From Malurus cyaneus samueli (taxonomy: Eukaryota > Chordata > Aves > Passeriformes > Maluridae), in contig CM019216.1 of the NCBI GenBank assembly GCA_009741485.1, positions 40,995,522 to 41,059,521 on the forward strand: 64,000 nt of DNA. The letters run 5' to 3'. The position numbers and the translations under genes were made by a program. The notes under the pieces are model-generated. The model was not told the origin of the DNA. It searched no databases and saw only the letters and a list, made by a program, of their open reading frames with translations. Of this stretch, positions 25,201 to 36,300 are shown one piece after another (position 1 is the stretch's first letter; every line of letters starts with the position of its first letter).

Positions 25201-28200
25201 TCAGTCCTTTTCATCAAAATAGAATTCTACCTCCCCTTTTCTCCACTTGGTGTCCAGATCTACTGAAGAATCAACATATTAAAAAATATATAAAGTTAAT
25301 AGAACATGAAAAATCTGACCATACAAGTTATACCAAGAACTTTTGAGCTTCCCACTCCACAGTACTGGAGCCATGGAAACAGGATGTTTTCTCCCTTAAA
25401 GACTAAGGCAGCAAAATCCTAATAGATATGCAATGGTAGAGTATTACAATCAGTCTTTAGACAGGAATTAAGCTTTGCCAAATCCAATGCTTTGAATCCA
25501 GAGTTGATCTCTGGAAAATGATCACAGGGATGTCTGTATTTTTGCCAAAAAGCATCTATCATCACCTGATCAAGTTCAACAATATCATAAACAGCTGAAT
25601 TATGGTGTGCCACAGTCAAAAGACTCTAAATAGGATGAGTCACGAAGAACAGATTGCTTAGTGACTCTTTATTCATCCGGTTCCAGCCTCAGAAGCCAAA
25701 GATGAAAACAGGAGCCTGCTTTAAGGACACATTTGGATGGACTTTTACAACACCCAGACAGAACCAGTAACTCTAGATCAGGGTTAGCAAACTAAACCTC
25801 CCGCGAAATACCAAATACTCATTTGAAAGAGAAAGGATTGCTACTTTTACACAATTCAAGGTATAACAGCCATATGGCTCTGGTTTGACCTACTGTAATG
25901 TTCATACTCATTCCTCATTAGGAATGACTCAAAAGGGATCACATTAAGTTGATGCTTTAGCATCACTACTGACATCCATCAGCTACAGTCAAATTCAGTG
26001 AATTGCTGCAGCTGCTAATTTTCTATCAGGAACTGAAGTTTTTACATGCTTTGTGAGCTAGAGATAATCCAGCATCCCTTACTTCAAACATGCAAGGAAA
26101 AAAGCAGTAAGTTAACTAGTTTAAAAGTGGGTCTATTAAGTAGCAAAAAATCCTCTTCATATTTCAGTTTTACTGAAGCGGTAACACATTCTTAAGTAGC
26201 CACTAAAAGCTATAGAAAGGCTTCTAACTCCTGTTCATTCATTTGCAGCATATCTTGACACTTAGAGGGTGCTACAGCTTCGGCCCATTAGAATAATCTC
26301 TGAAGCTTTTTTCCCAGGTCTAGAGGTGGCTTTAAATCACTTAATATATAGCTTCATTCTCTTCTGGATTTTAGAGTAAAACTGCTATACCCTAGCTTAT
26401 AGTTATACTTTCAAATAGGCTTTGATGGCCAATACAAACTATGCTGTCATAAGGGAGAATCTTCTGGGGCATAACAAATTTTGAATTGGATTTTCAAGAA
26501 ATAGCCACAGAAGGAAGATTTCATGGACCAGTCTCGAGTTGGCAAAATACTTGTTTTTATACCTTGACTAGAAGATTAGGGCTTCTCCATCTTTTCTTAT
26601 GTTAGAAGTTACAGCAACAACAGCAACTTCAGACCCTTCATTCAGTGCTTCACAGGATATTTGAATTATGTACTTGTTAACAGACTCCAGTAATGCAACT
26701 GGCCTTACTTTACTGAGTGAAAAAAAAAAAAAAACTTTAAATAAAATGCTACCCTAACTGTTAGAAGACATAAACTTCTGCTGCATCACTTATTTCCCCA
26801 CATGAAAAGAAGCAGAGACTGGACTGCTCTAAAGTTCAAGCTGACACTTTTTCAGCAAGCCATCTAAAAATAAGCACGTATCAAAACTCCCTGGCATCAC
26901 ATGCCTACCTGGATCACAGCCATCTGTCCTACAAAGATTAGTCATTGTTCCATCTGATTTGGTCTGTTCTGCACTGTACTAGAGTGCAATCTTAAAACAT
27001 GACAATCAAGGCCTGCACTGTATGCACTGAAATAAAAGGAGTGCAAGTCACCAGTTAAACTAATATACTAATAAGCAACACTATTCAGAGACTTGGTTAT
27101 TTTATTTACACAGTAACACATATCAATGCTGAACTAATTCACTACCTTTGGACCAGCCTCTTGAACCTAGTTTAACAACAAACCTCTACAGAAAAAAAAA
27201 ACCCTGCTGCTCAGAGTAAATCCACTTTCCCCGCTTTTGAAATTTCTTTCCTCCAAGCCATTTTACTTTTCTGCCTCCCTAGTCAGTCCTTGGAAATTCT
27301 TAGCCTTCCAGTTATCCTTTTCGAATTACTGCTTAAAGGAACAGTTAATGTTTGTAAATGTGCAGTACATGGGCTGTAGAACAGAAAAGAGTCACCTGAA
27401 TCACTGCATTTCTATTCTTTGTAGAGGAGTCTGAAAATATCTAACTGGTGACTAGAATGGGTTTTAAAAGCATACTTTACTACAGTCAGAGCAGACTTGC
27501 AGTGTGATGCAAGATTTGCAGTAGTAGAAAAATAGAGAATTACTGCTGATTATGCATCCCTAAACACATCCACACTGAGTCAGTGTTTAGTCATGACTTC
27601 ACCACAAGCTTCAACTATTAAACTGTACAATGCAGAAGTCAACCGCAGGAAGGGCAGATTTGATTCTTTTCATGGTGGGGGAAGAATCTGCAGCTTCAAA
27701 CCCTGCCAAACACGAAGGACAGGAGATTTGGTACCATTCAAGGACAGAACATTTCAAAAACACATTCATCAAATCAAGAGCACCAATTTGCAAAACATGG
27801 CACAATACAAGTGCTTTCTAAGCAAGTTATACTTTCGGTTAATTTTTCATCTTACTCTGACTTGATTTCATCACAGCAGTCAGATTCCAATCAGTCACAA
27901 GTCAGACTACTATAAACATACTGAAGTGTAAATATTGTGTCCAAACACAATTGGAAAATTTGGTTAAGGGGAGAACAGAACTTTCAAAAACAGCTTGAGT
28001 TCAGCAGTACTTAAATAAACTTCCCCAATCCTTTGAAATCAATTCTATTCTTAACACTGCAGCCACTCCACAGCCTATGCATTCATTTCCTTCCCCACAT
28101 TGGACCTAAAAGTCAAGCACCTCAGCAGGTCTACAGAAGATACAGAAAACCTGACTGGTGCCCTAAAGAGCTTTGGCACCACCCAATTAATGCATTTCAC

Positions 28201-31200
28201 TGTATCTGGAAGCATAGCAAGACATTTCCTTTCTATACCTCAAGACAAGCCACTGCACTATGGAAAAAGCTAAGGTATACCTAAGTGCCAAGTTTAATAA
28301 TACTAATTAGAGGCAACAGGCCACTAAACATTAACAAGCATAATTAAGATGACAAAGGCTTTTAGTTTGGCTTCGGTTTGATGCAAAACTTAAACTACTT
28401 GGACAAATAACTCCTGTAAAAAGTATTTTATTATAGTTCTAACTGTCAGTTTTAATATTGATGACTTCTCTGCAAGTTCTCACTAACAGTAGACAGATGA
28501 TTTCACTTTTTAGTCTAGGTAACAAATCCAACCAAAATGTGGAGCACAGAAGTCATTCTGTCTTCTATTTCTACAGATACAAAACCAGAAGATATACTGT
28601 TAACAGTTTATTTGGTGTTAACAGTGATTCACTGGATGACTGAATATTCTGAGTTTGAAGGGATCCACAAGGATCATGAAGTCCAGCTCTGAAGTGAACA
28701 CCATATATGGGGATTGAACCCACAAGTTTGGTGTTACTAGCACCGTGCTCTGAGCTATTCTCAGGGCTACCAAAGGGATATTTCCCAAAATGCAGCAAAT
28801 TCCTGGAACTGATATATTTTGTTGATAGTATTCTAACCAAAGTGCTTATCACCTGTGGCTCTGCCTTTACACTGGGTGTATGGCTCTGACGTGTGTCACC
28901 AGTCACTGGATCAGAGTTAGCTTGTAAAGCTTAAGTCTTGTCTCCTTAAAGGATTTAACAACTGAAGCTATTGCTTAGAATCTGCTTGAGCAAAGACCTT
29001 CCTTTTGACCCACTTATCAAGAAAACTGCATCTCAACTACAGTAGAAGACAAATGATACTCGGGACCAGATTGAGGACAAAACACAAATTGTAGAATGAT
29101 AGTATGACAATTGCAATTTGTTCTACATTTGCTTCCTGGAATTCTGAGAGAGGACTGGCTTACAGCCCATAAATAGTAACAGGTATTCACATGCCCTCAC
29201 TCCAGAGTGTTGACTTGAACAAACCCATCCTGAAAAGGTTTAACAAGAGGGAGGGAAGAGCTAATAAGGACTTTTGAGAAACAGCATGCAAAGGTATTTA
29301 CACTGGGAACTTGACTTTTGTTCACACTTTTCCTCAAGAGGTAAGGGTAATGGAGTAGTTTACTGTATTACTTTAGCAGGCAGTCTAGTTGACTATGCTA
29401 GTTTTAAATGCTGCACAGTCACCATGTTGTGATCCTCTAGATACATTTAGATGAGATGAGTACTTTATCAAGTTTTATTTCACTAGAAGGAGCACTTGAA
29501 CCTTTACACCCTACTGCATCACTCCTGGTTTAGCTCACCCTAAGCCTTCAGGCACAAAGAACACCTCAGAATGGTACAAATACACTGCCTGATGCTGCTG
29601 ACGGAAAGCAAATTCTCAAGTACCCTGTCAAAAACATGACCCACTCAAATTTGCCATTTTAGCACTGAAGGGTAGCATTTTCTATCACTTATTTCTGAAC
29701 AATACATTTGACTTTCATTGCTAGGCTGCACTGCAGTGGCATACTGCCACACTGTGTGCCTTATAGTGGTTGGTCCAGTGGAAACCTTTCTGTCATCACC
29801 TTGTCCAGCTTGCCAAGAACAGACTGTTATTTAATGCAAATTGAGGCTCAGAAAGTCAATACTTTGGCCAACTGTCCATCTGTGAAGCTGCCCAGCTAGA
29901 AGTACTGCAAAGGGCCTACCTGCAATACCACTCTCAAGACCACTCCTCAAAGCACCCTGCATTTATCCCAACATACAACCACTCTGCACAGAGACACCCG
30001 CTGCAACAAACCTTCCTAAGGTCCAAAATACTACTGACTTGCTTACACAGTAGCGAACTGCTGAGCAATCTACCCAAAACTTTAGAGTTCCCCATTAGGC
30101 TTTCCAACTTCCACCAGAACTTAATGAGTACAGCATTACAAGAACTAAAGGATGAAGTTGTTCCACTCACTGCTTTCCAGACAACAGATATGCTTCAACT
30201 GCAGTACCAGTAGAAAGCTTGCCAATAAAAGCTTGGGGGAAACTCTGGAATATTTCAAACACATATTTTTGCAGGATACTTTTTATCAGATATGAGTTCA
30301 AGAGTCTGCTAGCAAGCTCAGTCTTTCCAAAAACTCCAAAAGCTAAACTTTGAGATTCAGATAAAGATAGAATTACAGAGTCTGTAAACACCAAGGCCAT
30401 GGTACAAGTCTAATTGTCTCAACGCAAACTTGAATTTCAGTGTCCCCTCTGATAATGTTTCTTGCTTAGAATGATCTCCAGCTGTAACACGAGGCTGCTG
30501 TCCTTTAGAATTTGCCAGAATTTGGCAGCAATTAAGCCATCAATTTCTGCACACTTAACATTTTACTGTGTTGGTGTTACTTGAAGACACAGCTCTCCAG
30601 GTATGACAGATATCACACCATCTTCTCAGGTTCGTTCTGCTGCTACTACCAGCACTGCTGGGGGAAACTGCATATCAGCTGCTACATTCTTACTTTCTAG
30701 GACCACAAGCAGTTGACAAACCACAGTGGCCAGCTGGCCATTGTCAGCCACAGTCCAACACACAACTTATAGTACTAGGCCAGTACCTCACAAACACAAT
30801 ACCACAGCAATTCAAATTGGAGTTCTTCTGTGTTGAAACTTGCATATTAGTGACATGGTCTGTGCTCTGCTGAGAAGCAGTTAACTGATACAAGATTAGA
30901 CAGTGACCATAATTCTGCATGACTTGTACTACCTGCTCTGTAACCTTCCAGCACACAGAGACATAAAACTCAATTTTACAGCTCATGGTAACTGTGAACT
31001 ACATGTACAGCAGTGCACAACCAGAAAGAGAATGATCATACATTACAAGAGACAGTCTTGTATATAGACACGTACAGATGCAAGCAAGGGGGGTGGAGGA
31101 TGCAGTGTTTACATAGCAGTCAGACTGGGAGGAAGAACAGAGGAAGGTCACAGTACTATCACAGTGTACATTTGTACAAATCATTCTTGGTCTTCATTAC

Positions 31201-33006
31201 AACAGGAATCCAGAATTTTCTACCCTAAACAGCAGTTGGGCTAAGACTAGCCTGTCTCAAAACCTGTTTTTCTGCTTTCCTTTCTGACAAAGAACTTCAA
31301 TTGAATATTTTAAAAGATTGTTATTATTCCCAAGGCCACATCATGGCTAAGTCCCTTTTGTATCATCTTCCCTGGATTCAGCAATTCCAAATGGTCAGTC
31401 TCATGGAAAGAAACGTCATCGGGAACTTAAGGTGCAAATAGTTTCCAGCGAGGTAGAATTACATCTTTCTTCTAAGTGGATTGCTAGGGTTCTGATAAGG
31501 ACAATGCAATGCAACACAAATCTGGAGGCCAAACATAGGCTACAAATGTGTCAGTTTATTCTTCCTGCCCCGTTGACACATCCTGAAACATAGGAATAGC
31601 TATTGAACACGACAATTTATTACCATCAGAAATAAAGAAGTATCCTCCCTAGCAGCATTAGATTGCAGCTGATTTTGCTTTTTAAAGTAAGGTTACACTA
31701 ATCAGGAGACTTAGACCTTTAAAACCAGAAAATCCACACAAGGTTAAGTCTTGTCCCATGAATTGTAGTGACCAAGGCAGCAGCCCTCAGCTGTATCCTT
31801 CCCTCCTGTGAAGAACTCATATTGCAGAGAATGTGTGCAGGGAATCAGTGAAGCTTCTCCTTTATTACTGACTATAACAATTGACCAGGTTCAACCAGCT
31901 GTAACAGAGTCAAGCTATACAAGGCAGCAGACTCAACCGCAAACTATTAAAAAAAAAAATCTATAAGATATCAGCTTTCTCAACCTAGCTTATTTCTGGC
32001 AATGTAGATCAAAAAGGGTTCCCTGCCTCACATCCCCACCAGCCACAGCCAAGGACTATGCTATAAACACTGCATTTTTTTTAACATTACTCTGGGCTCT
32101 GTTTATGAAACTAGAAAGGCCAGGGAACACAGTAATGACTTCACACAGCTTTTCTTAAACTCAAGACTACCAGCCTTTGGGGCAAGTCAGTGAACACAGC
32201 CCTTCCAGCTAAGTAGGATTCTAGTGTTACTAAGAAGCATCTGACAGCAGCATGAGAAACAGCCCTATTTATTAAACACAACAATTTTATTTCAGGTATA
32301 AAAGAAAACAGGAGATCCTCCCCCATACACATGCACCTTATCACTTCACTTGGCTCTGATGTAGCACATGTGCCCACTAAACTTATTTACACCTTCTCTA
32401 TGTACTTTTTGAGGCCGCTGGAATCCCGAACTTGACCTCCTTCTCAGGGCAGATCCACCCATACTACTACACCTTAGAGAGCTGAGCCTGCCCTCCTCTA
32501 TTTACCTGGAGACAGAGTACCTGCTCACAAGTACAGCGATATTTCAGTCTGAGGACAAGCTGTACAAAGCAGAACCCAAGAGCACTTGTCCTTTGATTAT
32601 CTGAACCGAACTGCATTGCCTTAAGCTACCAGGAGCCCGTCACAGAGTTATCAACCCCAAGCCGAGGACGGAGAGTCCACTGCGGCTCTGCCACCGCCTC
32701 CCAGCGCCGCGCATCGCAGTAGCCGTGACACGGTCCTGAAGGACAAGGCGGCAGGAGCCCGTCACCGCCACCCCGGCCAGTCCCGGCGACACGAGGGCTC
32801 GACACCGCCAACCCGACTCGCGGGCCGGGCCGGCGCTGCCTCACCTTGACGCGGATCTCGTAGGTGGTGAAACGGCCGCGGCCCACTCCCACTGTCTGCG
32901 GGTTGCCCACGTCAATCTCCAGGAAGTTGCTGGGCGGCCCGTAGGCGTCGTTGAGGTTCTGCGGCTTGCTAATCAGCCGCCGGGTGTCCGCGATCGTCTC
33001 GGCCAT
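16191..33006 (-). CDS. SNX3: SNX3 (sorting nexin 3), complete, four coding exons
   Basis: Coding exons in transcript order are 33006-32845, 20351-20256, 19874-19750 and 16296-16191 on the minus strand. They join in frame to 162 codons plus TGA, the same length as mammalian SNX3. Almost all of the protein is a PX domain that binds PI3P on early endosomes. SNX3 works with retromer to recycle cargo such as Wntless and the transferrin receptor. The known PI3P-contact residues are all present: Arg70 and Tyr71 in RRRYSDFEW, Lys95 in PPLPGKA, and Arg118 in IEERKQ. Differences from the mammalian protein as I recall it are few and conservative (Leu97 where mammals have Phe, Thr at the C-terminus). The gene spans about 17 kb, mostly intron 1. 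Start ATG at 33004-33006 opens MAETIADTRRLI. Confidence 0.98.
16297..19749 (-). other. SNX3: SNX3 intron 3
   Basis: GT-AG intron of 3,453 bp. A locally GC-richer segment at about 16640-16920 has short open frames on both strands with no recognised homology. A T run lies at 18060-18069. No mobile element was recognised. Confidence 0.8.
19750..19874 (-). CDS. SNX3: SNX3 exon 3
   Basis: Encodes VVVPPLPGKALLRQLPFRGD then DGIFDDSFIEERKQALEQFINK, the Pro-rich PX loop and following helices, including the PI3P-contact Lys95 and Arg118. Acceptor CAG at 19875-19877 and donor GTAAGTG from 19749. Confidence 0.97.
19875..20255 (-). other. SNX3: SNX3 intron 2
   Basis: Short GT-AG intron of 381 bp. Nothing else recognised in it. 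Confidence 0.85.
20256..20351 (-). CDS. SNX3: SNX3 exon 2
   Basis: Thirty-two whole codons, TNLPIFKLKESTVRRRYSDF then EWLRNELERESK. This is the PX strand-helix segment with Arg70 and Tyr71. Acceptor TTTTCAG and donor GTGAGT. Confidence 0.98.
20352..32844 (-). other. SNX3: SNX3 intron 1
   Basis: Large first intron, 12,493 bp and AT-leaning. It holds one clear mobile element, the tRNA-derived SINE at 28624-28765, and short A runs (26718-26734, 27191-27200, 31948-31958). Many short open frames are scattered through it; none resembles a known protein or shows splice logic. No other gene is supported. Confidence 0.8.
28624..28765 (-). mobile_element. tRNA-Ile-derived SINE with CR1-like tail (TguSINE1-like)
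   Basis: On the minus strand the head resembles tRNA-Ile: TAGCTCAGAGC (box A, 28757-28747), GGTGCTAGTAACACC (anticodon arm, degenerate), and GGGTTCAATCCCC (box B, 28721-28709). It then passes into a CR1-like tail with GAGCTGGACTTCATGATCC, TTGTGGATCCCTTCAAACTC and AGAATATTC. This head-plus-tail arrangement matches TguSINE1, described from zebra finch and other passerines. The D-arm is partly deleted and the tail diverged, so it is an old, inactive copy. Family assignment is from memory. Confidence 0.85.
32845..33006 (-). CDS. SNX3: SNX3 exon 1
   Basis: Fifty-four whole codons from ATG: MAETIADTRRLISKPQNLND then AYGPPSNFLEIDVGNPQTVG and VGRGRFTTYEIRVK. This is the N-terminal tail and first PX strands. 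Donor GTGAGG begins at 32844 on the minus strand. Confidence 0.98.
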
Positions 33007-33158
33007 GGCGGAGCGGGCGCCTTATCCCCTGGGCCAGCGACGGAACACCGAGAGCCGCTGCTGCTACCGCCGCCGCCCGCGCCGCCCGACCGCCCGCCCC
33101 GCGCACAGCTGACTGCCCGGCAACGCGCACCGTGCCCACCGCCCGCGCAGCGCGCGCG

Positions 33159-33177
33159 GCACGCTGGGCAATGTAGT
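33159..33177 (-). promoter_or_regulatory. ZNF143/Staf-like motif in SNX3 promoter
   Basis: Minus strand reads ACTACATTGCCCAGCGTGC, close to the ZNF143 consensus ACTACAATTCCCAGAATGC. It sits about 155-170 bp upstream of the SNX3 ATG. The match is by eye. Confidence 0.6.
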
Positions 33178-33229
33178 TCTCGGGGACCGCCTCGCTCGCT
33201 CACACCTGGCGCGGCCTCCCGCCTTCTGA

Positions 33230-33248
33230 ACTACACATCCCGGCGGGC
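33230..33248 (+). promoter_or_regulatory. Second ZNF143/Staf-like motif, opposite orientation
   Basis: Plus strand reads ACTACACATCCCGGCGGGC, a weaker match to the same consensus (ACTACA and TCCC kept). It forms an inverted pair with the motif at 33159-33177, with 52 bp between them. Confidence 0.4.
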
Positions 33249-33330
33249 GCTGGGGGTGTGGAGCGCTGGCCGGGAGAGCTGGTTTGTCGGGCCCGTCCGC
33301 CCTTTCGGGTGGGCGTGGGCGGCGGTGCCG

Positions 33331-36300
33331 GTGGGGTTTGAGGGGTATGGCTGGAAGTGGGGAAGGATGGAAGTTTCCCATCCTTCGGGGAATGAAAAGA
33401 GTGGGTGAGAAATGCTGGATATGCAAGGTGTTAGGTAAAGGGAATCAGGCGGGTAACGTCGACTGGAGGAGATGTCTACGAAAAGCTTTGTATTGAAAAC
33501 AAAGTCTTAAGTCACTGACCCAAGCTGCGTCAAGCTGACGGTGTTGTCTGTAGTAGTCTTAAACCTTTTAAAACTTACTGCAGTTTACACAAATTATACA
33601 CATTTAATAACAATATTACCAACGGGACCAGATTTTATGTCTTCGTAGCTTGCAAAGCTAAAGAGTTCATAAAGGATAGGAAATGAAAATCGCGTTTACA
33701 GAGTGAGTTATTAAAATAAATTGACAGAGAAAGAAAGAATGAAAGGGAGAAGCAGAGCCGACAGAATTGTCCCCTTCCAAGACATAGTCTTTGTTTCTCA
33801 TTGTCTGATTAAGCAAGTGGTGATTTATGATAAAAGAAACATTTCCCAAAGTAGTGCAATGTTTACCCCCTTGATGCACCTATAAAATCAGTGAATAGAA
33901 ATTATATTAATCTGCTATTACTTCTAAATTATCATCTTGGAGGGCTTCCAGATTTTTTTTTTTTTTAAAAATATCTGTTAAAAGTACTCCTCCCATGATT
34001 AAATGCATATATCATTTTCCTTCCTTCTTTTCTTATGAAAGAGTTCTAATGATATTCCATTACTGTCCAGGTAGAATGAGACTGTGTGAAAACTAGTGAT
34101 ATTTTTTCCAAAAATCTGTGTAGGCAGTAGGTAAAATGGCAGGCTGCCCACAAATCACATCAGGGAGACTCAAAATTAACATCTGGCAAGTCTAGTTAAT
34201 AAGTCTAGTTGTCTGTGTTAATAAAAAGGTAATCAGAAAGCAGAGATGATGCCAAGGTACAAAATTAGTTCATCCCCATAACCAGTGTACCATGAGTGGT
34301 TTGCGTGGTAACTTTTCTGTGAATTTCCTTGTCATTGCACCTTCAAGGTTTTTTCTCCCACTTACTAGTGCACCTTCCTTTCTTTCCACTAATAGCTGTC
34401 AACTATTCACTTTATAATTATAAACAGAAATTAAGCTGACAAGACTTTTACAAAGCAGGAATGAAGGGAGCCTTACCTAAGTTATACTAGTTATTAAACT
34501 GGTCGTGCAGCAAGACGAGAAAAAACTCATTAATTCTGCTGAGATTACATATGCATCTGGATAAGCTTTTGTTTGTTACGCAATCTATGCTGCCACATTT
34601 GACTGCAAATGGGAAAAAGAAACAGAGCACTGGTGTTGCCTTAACTATAATATGTTGTCTGTCTCCTAGCCAAGCCTTGATTTCATTATCTGTTTTAAGT
34701 TTTTTGTTAGAAAGTGTCCACTACCATACATTTGGGAAGCTGCTGAGTCTGTGATGAATCAAGAATTTGTTCTCATGCTGGGTAAATACTAAGAGTGAGG
34801 CTTAAGATGAATGCTGTTCTCACAGTGCACCATCTCAGCACCACTATTCTGTTTGCTTATCAGGGATTACTGGTGATGGAGAGCCATGTGGAGGCTACAG
34901 GGAGTGACTCTTTTAGTGCCCACTTGTGAACAGCATTGGCATATAAAGGGGTTGCAGTGATTTGATGATGTCTTCCATCTCTGGTTTTTTCATTGAGGTC
35001 AAATACAACTCCTCTGACCTGGGAGACAAAGGGGAAGACATCAGCTTCATGACTAGAGCCCCCCTCATACCACGTGAAAATGTAAATACCACACTGGCTA
35101 ATGAGTCAAGGAGAAGGAATGAAGGTAGGGGAAAAGCAAAGTCCTGCAAGCGTCTTTGTTTCTTTCCAATCCTCAGAAAATGCATTTGTTTACTTTGAAT
35201 CATGGTCCAGATTTTTTTCTNATGAGACTAGACTTACGCTATCTGTAGTTGTTTCTTCTTGATAGAAGGGTTCTTTTTCTCAGCATGAAGGTGAGCATAA
35301 ACTCAGAAAAGAAAGTTTTAATTCTGTTTCTGATAGGCACTTTGGGCCAAATTTCCAATCTGGAGGAAGAGAGGTCAGCTGTGTTTGTAGGTTCAAAGAT
35401 TAGATCAAGCATTTAAAGTTGGACTCCATGACTCTTCTGGGTCCCTTCCAAGTCAGCATTCTCTGTGATACCAGTGAAAATCCTAATGAACCTAAATTTA
35501 ACAATCATGTACTGATTTGTTATTAATCCTTGTTTGTTCAACTATGACAAAACATGTTCTCTGGCATAACTTCAAGTGGCAAAATGGATACCAGAATCTC
35601 ACAGCAGGGACCCATAGAAGCAGGTATTAACGGATGATTGCTTCTGGATTTTTGTATAGTAATACTTCTCCAGTTGTTTTTTTACTTCTTTCTTCATGTT
35701 TTAAAAGAAATTTAACAGGAAAGGAAACTAAATCTCTCCAGTGTCCTGTTAGGACTCTCCAGTCTTTCTGACAAGTGCTCAGGTTAGCACATTTTAGACA
35801 ACACAGGCATATTTTGTCAGAACTTGTGGGGAATGCTGACTCAGGATAAGGCATTGAGCTAATTGTGAAATGCCTTATGTGGAAAAATAACTTCCTGATC
35901 CCTGCAGTAGCTGCCAGTGCTTTGAAACATGGTGTTTGAATGTCTGCATTGTGCTCCCATCTGCAAGATAATAATATTAAGCTTTTAAAATAATTTGTAA
36001 TATCTACATTTATATATGTATATATATAGACACATATACTGTGAACTTCTATTCTGAGGGATACTGGAAAGTGCCTGTGTAGCTGAAAAAATGCAGTGAA
36101 TTTCTAGCACATTGAGCTGTTTGAGCTGACTGAGATGCCAACTGTAAACAGATAGTGAAAATGGTTGTAAGTCTGTCATTTTGGGACCATTTATGCAGCT
36201 TTATTAACCTGAGGCTTTATAAGAAATATAGACTTTTAACAGCATATTTGACTGTCTCAAAATAGATGAGGTTAATATCAAGTCTATCCCAGAGTGTTTT

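Larger units (their letters stand above)
32640..33330 (-). promoter_or_regulatory. SNX3: SNX3 CpG-island promoter
   Basis: A dense GC and CpG stretch around SNX3 exon 1, typical of a housekeeping promoter without an obvious TATA box. It includes two ZNF143/Staf-like motifs at 33159-33177 (minus) and 33230-33248 (plus). The exact transcription start cannot be seen. Confidence 0.75.

Noticed and set aside
28709..28757. Candidate tRNA-Ile gene on the minus strand
   Set aside because: The D-arm is partly deleted, the anticodon arm is altered and it is joined to a CR1-like tail, so it is a SINE head rather than a tRNA gene.
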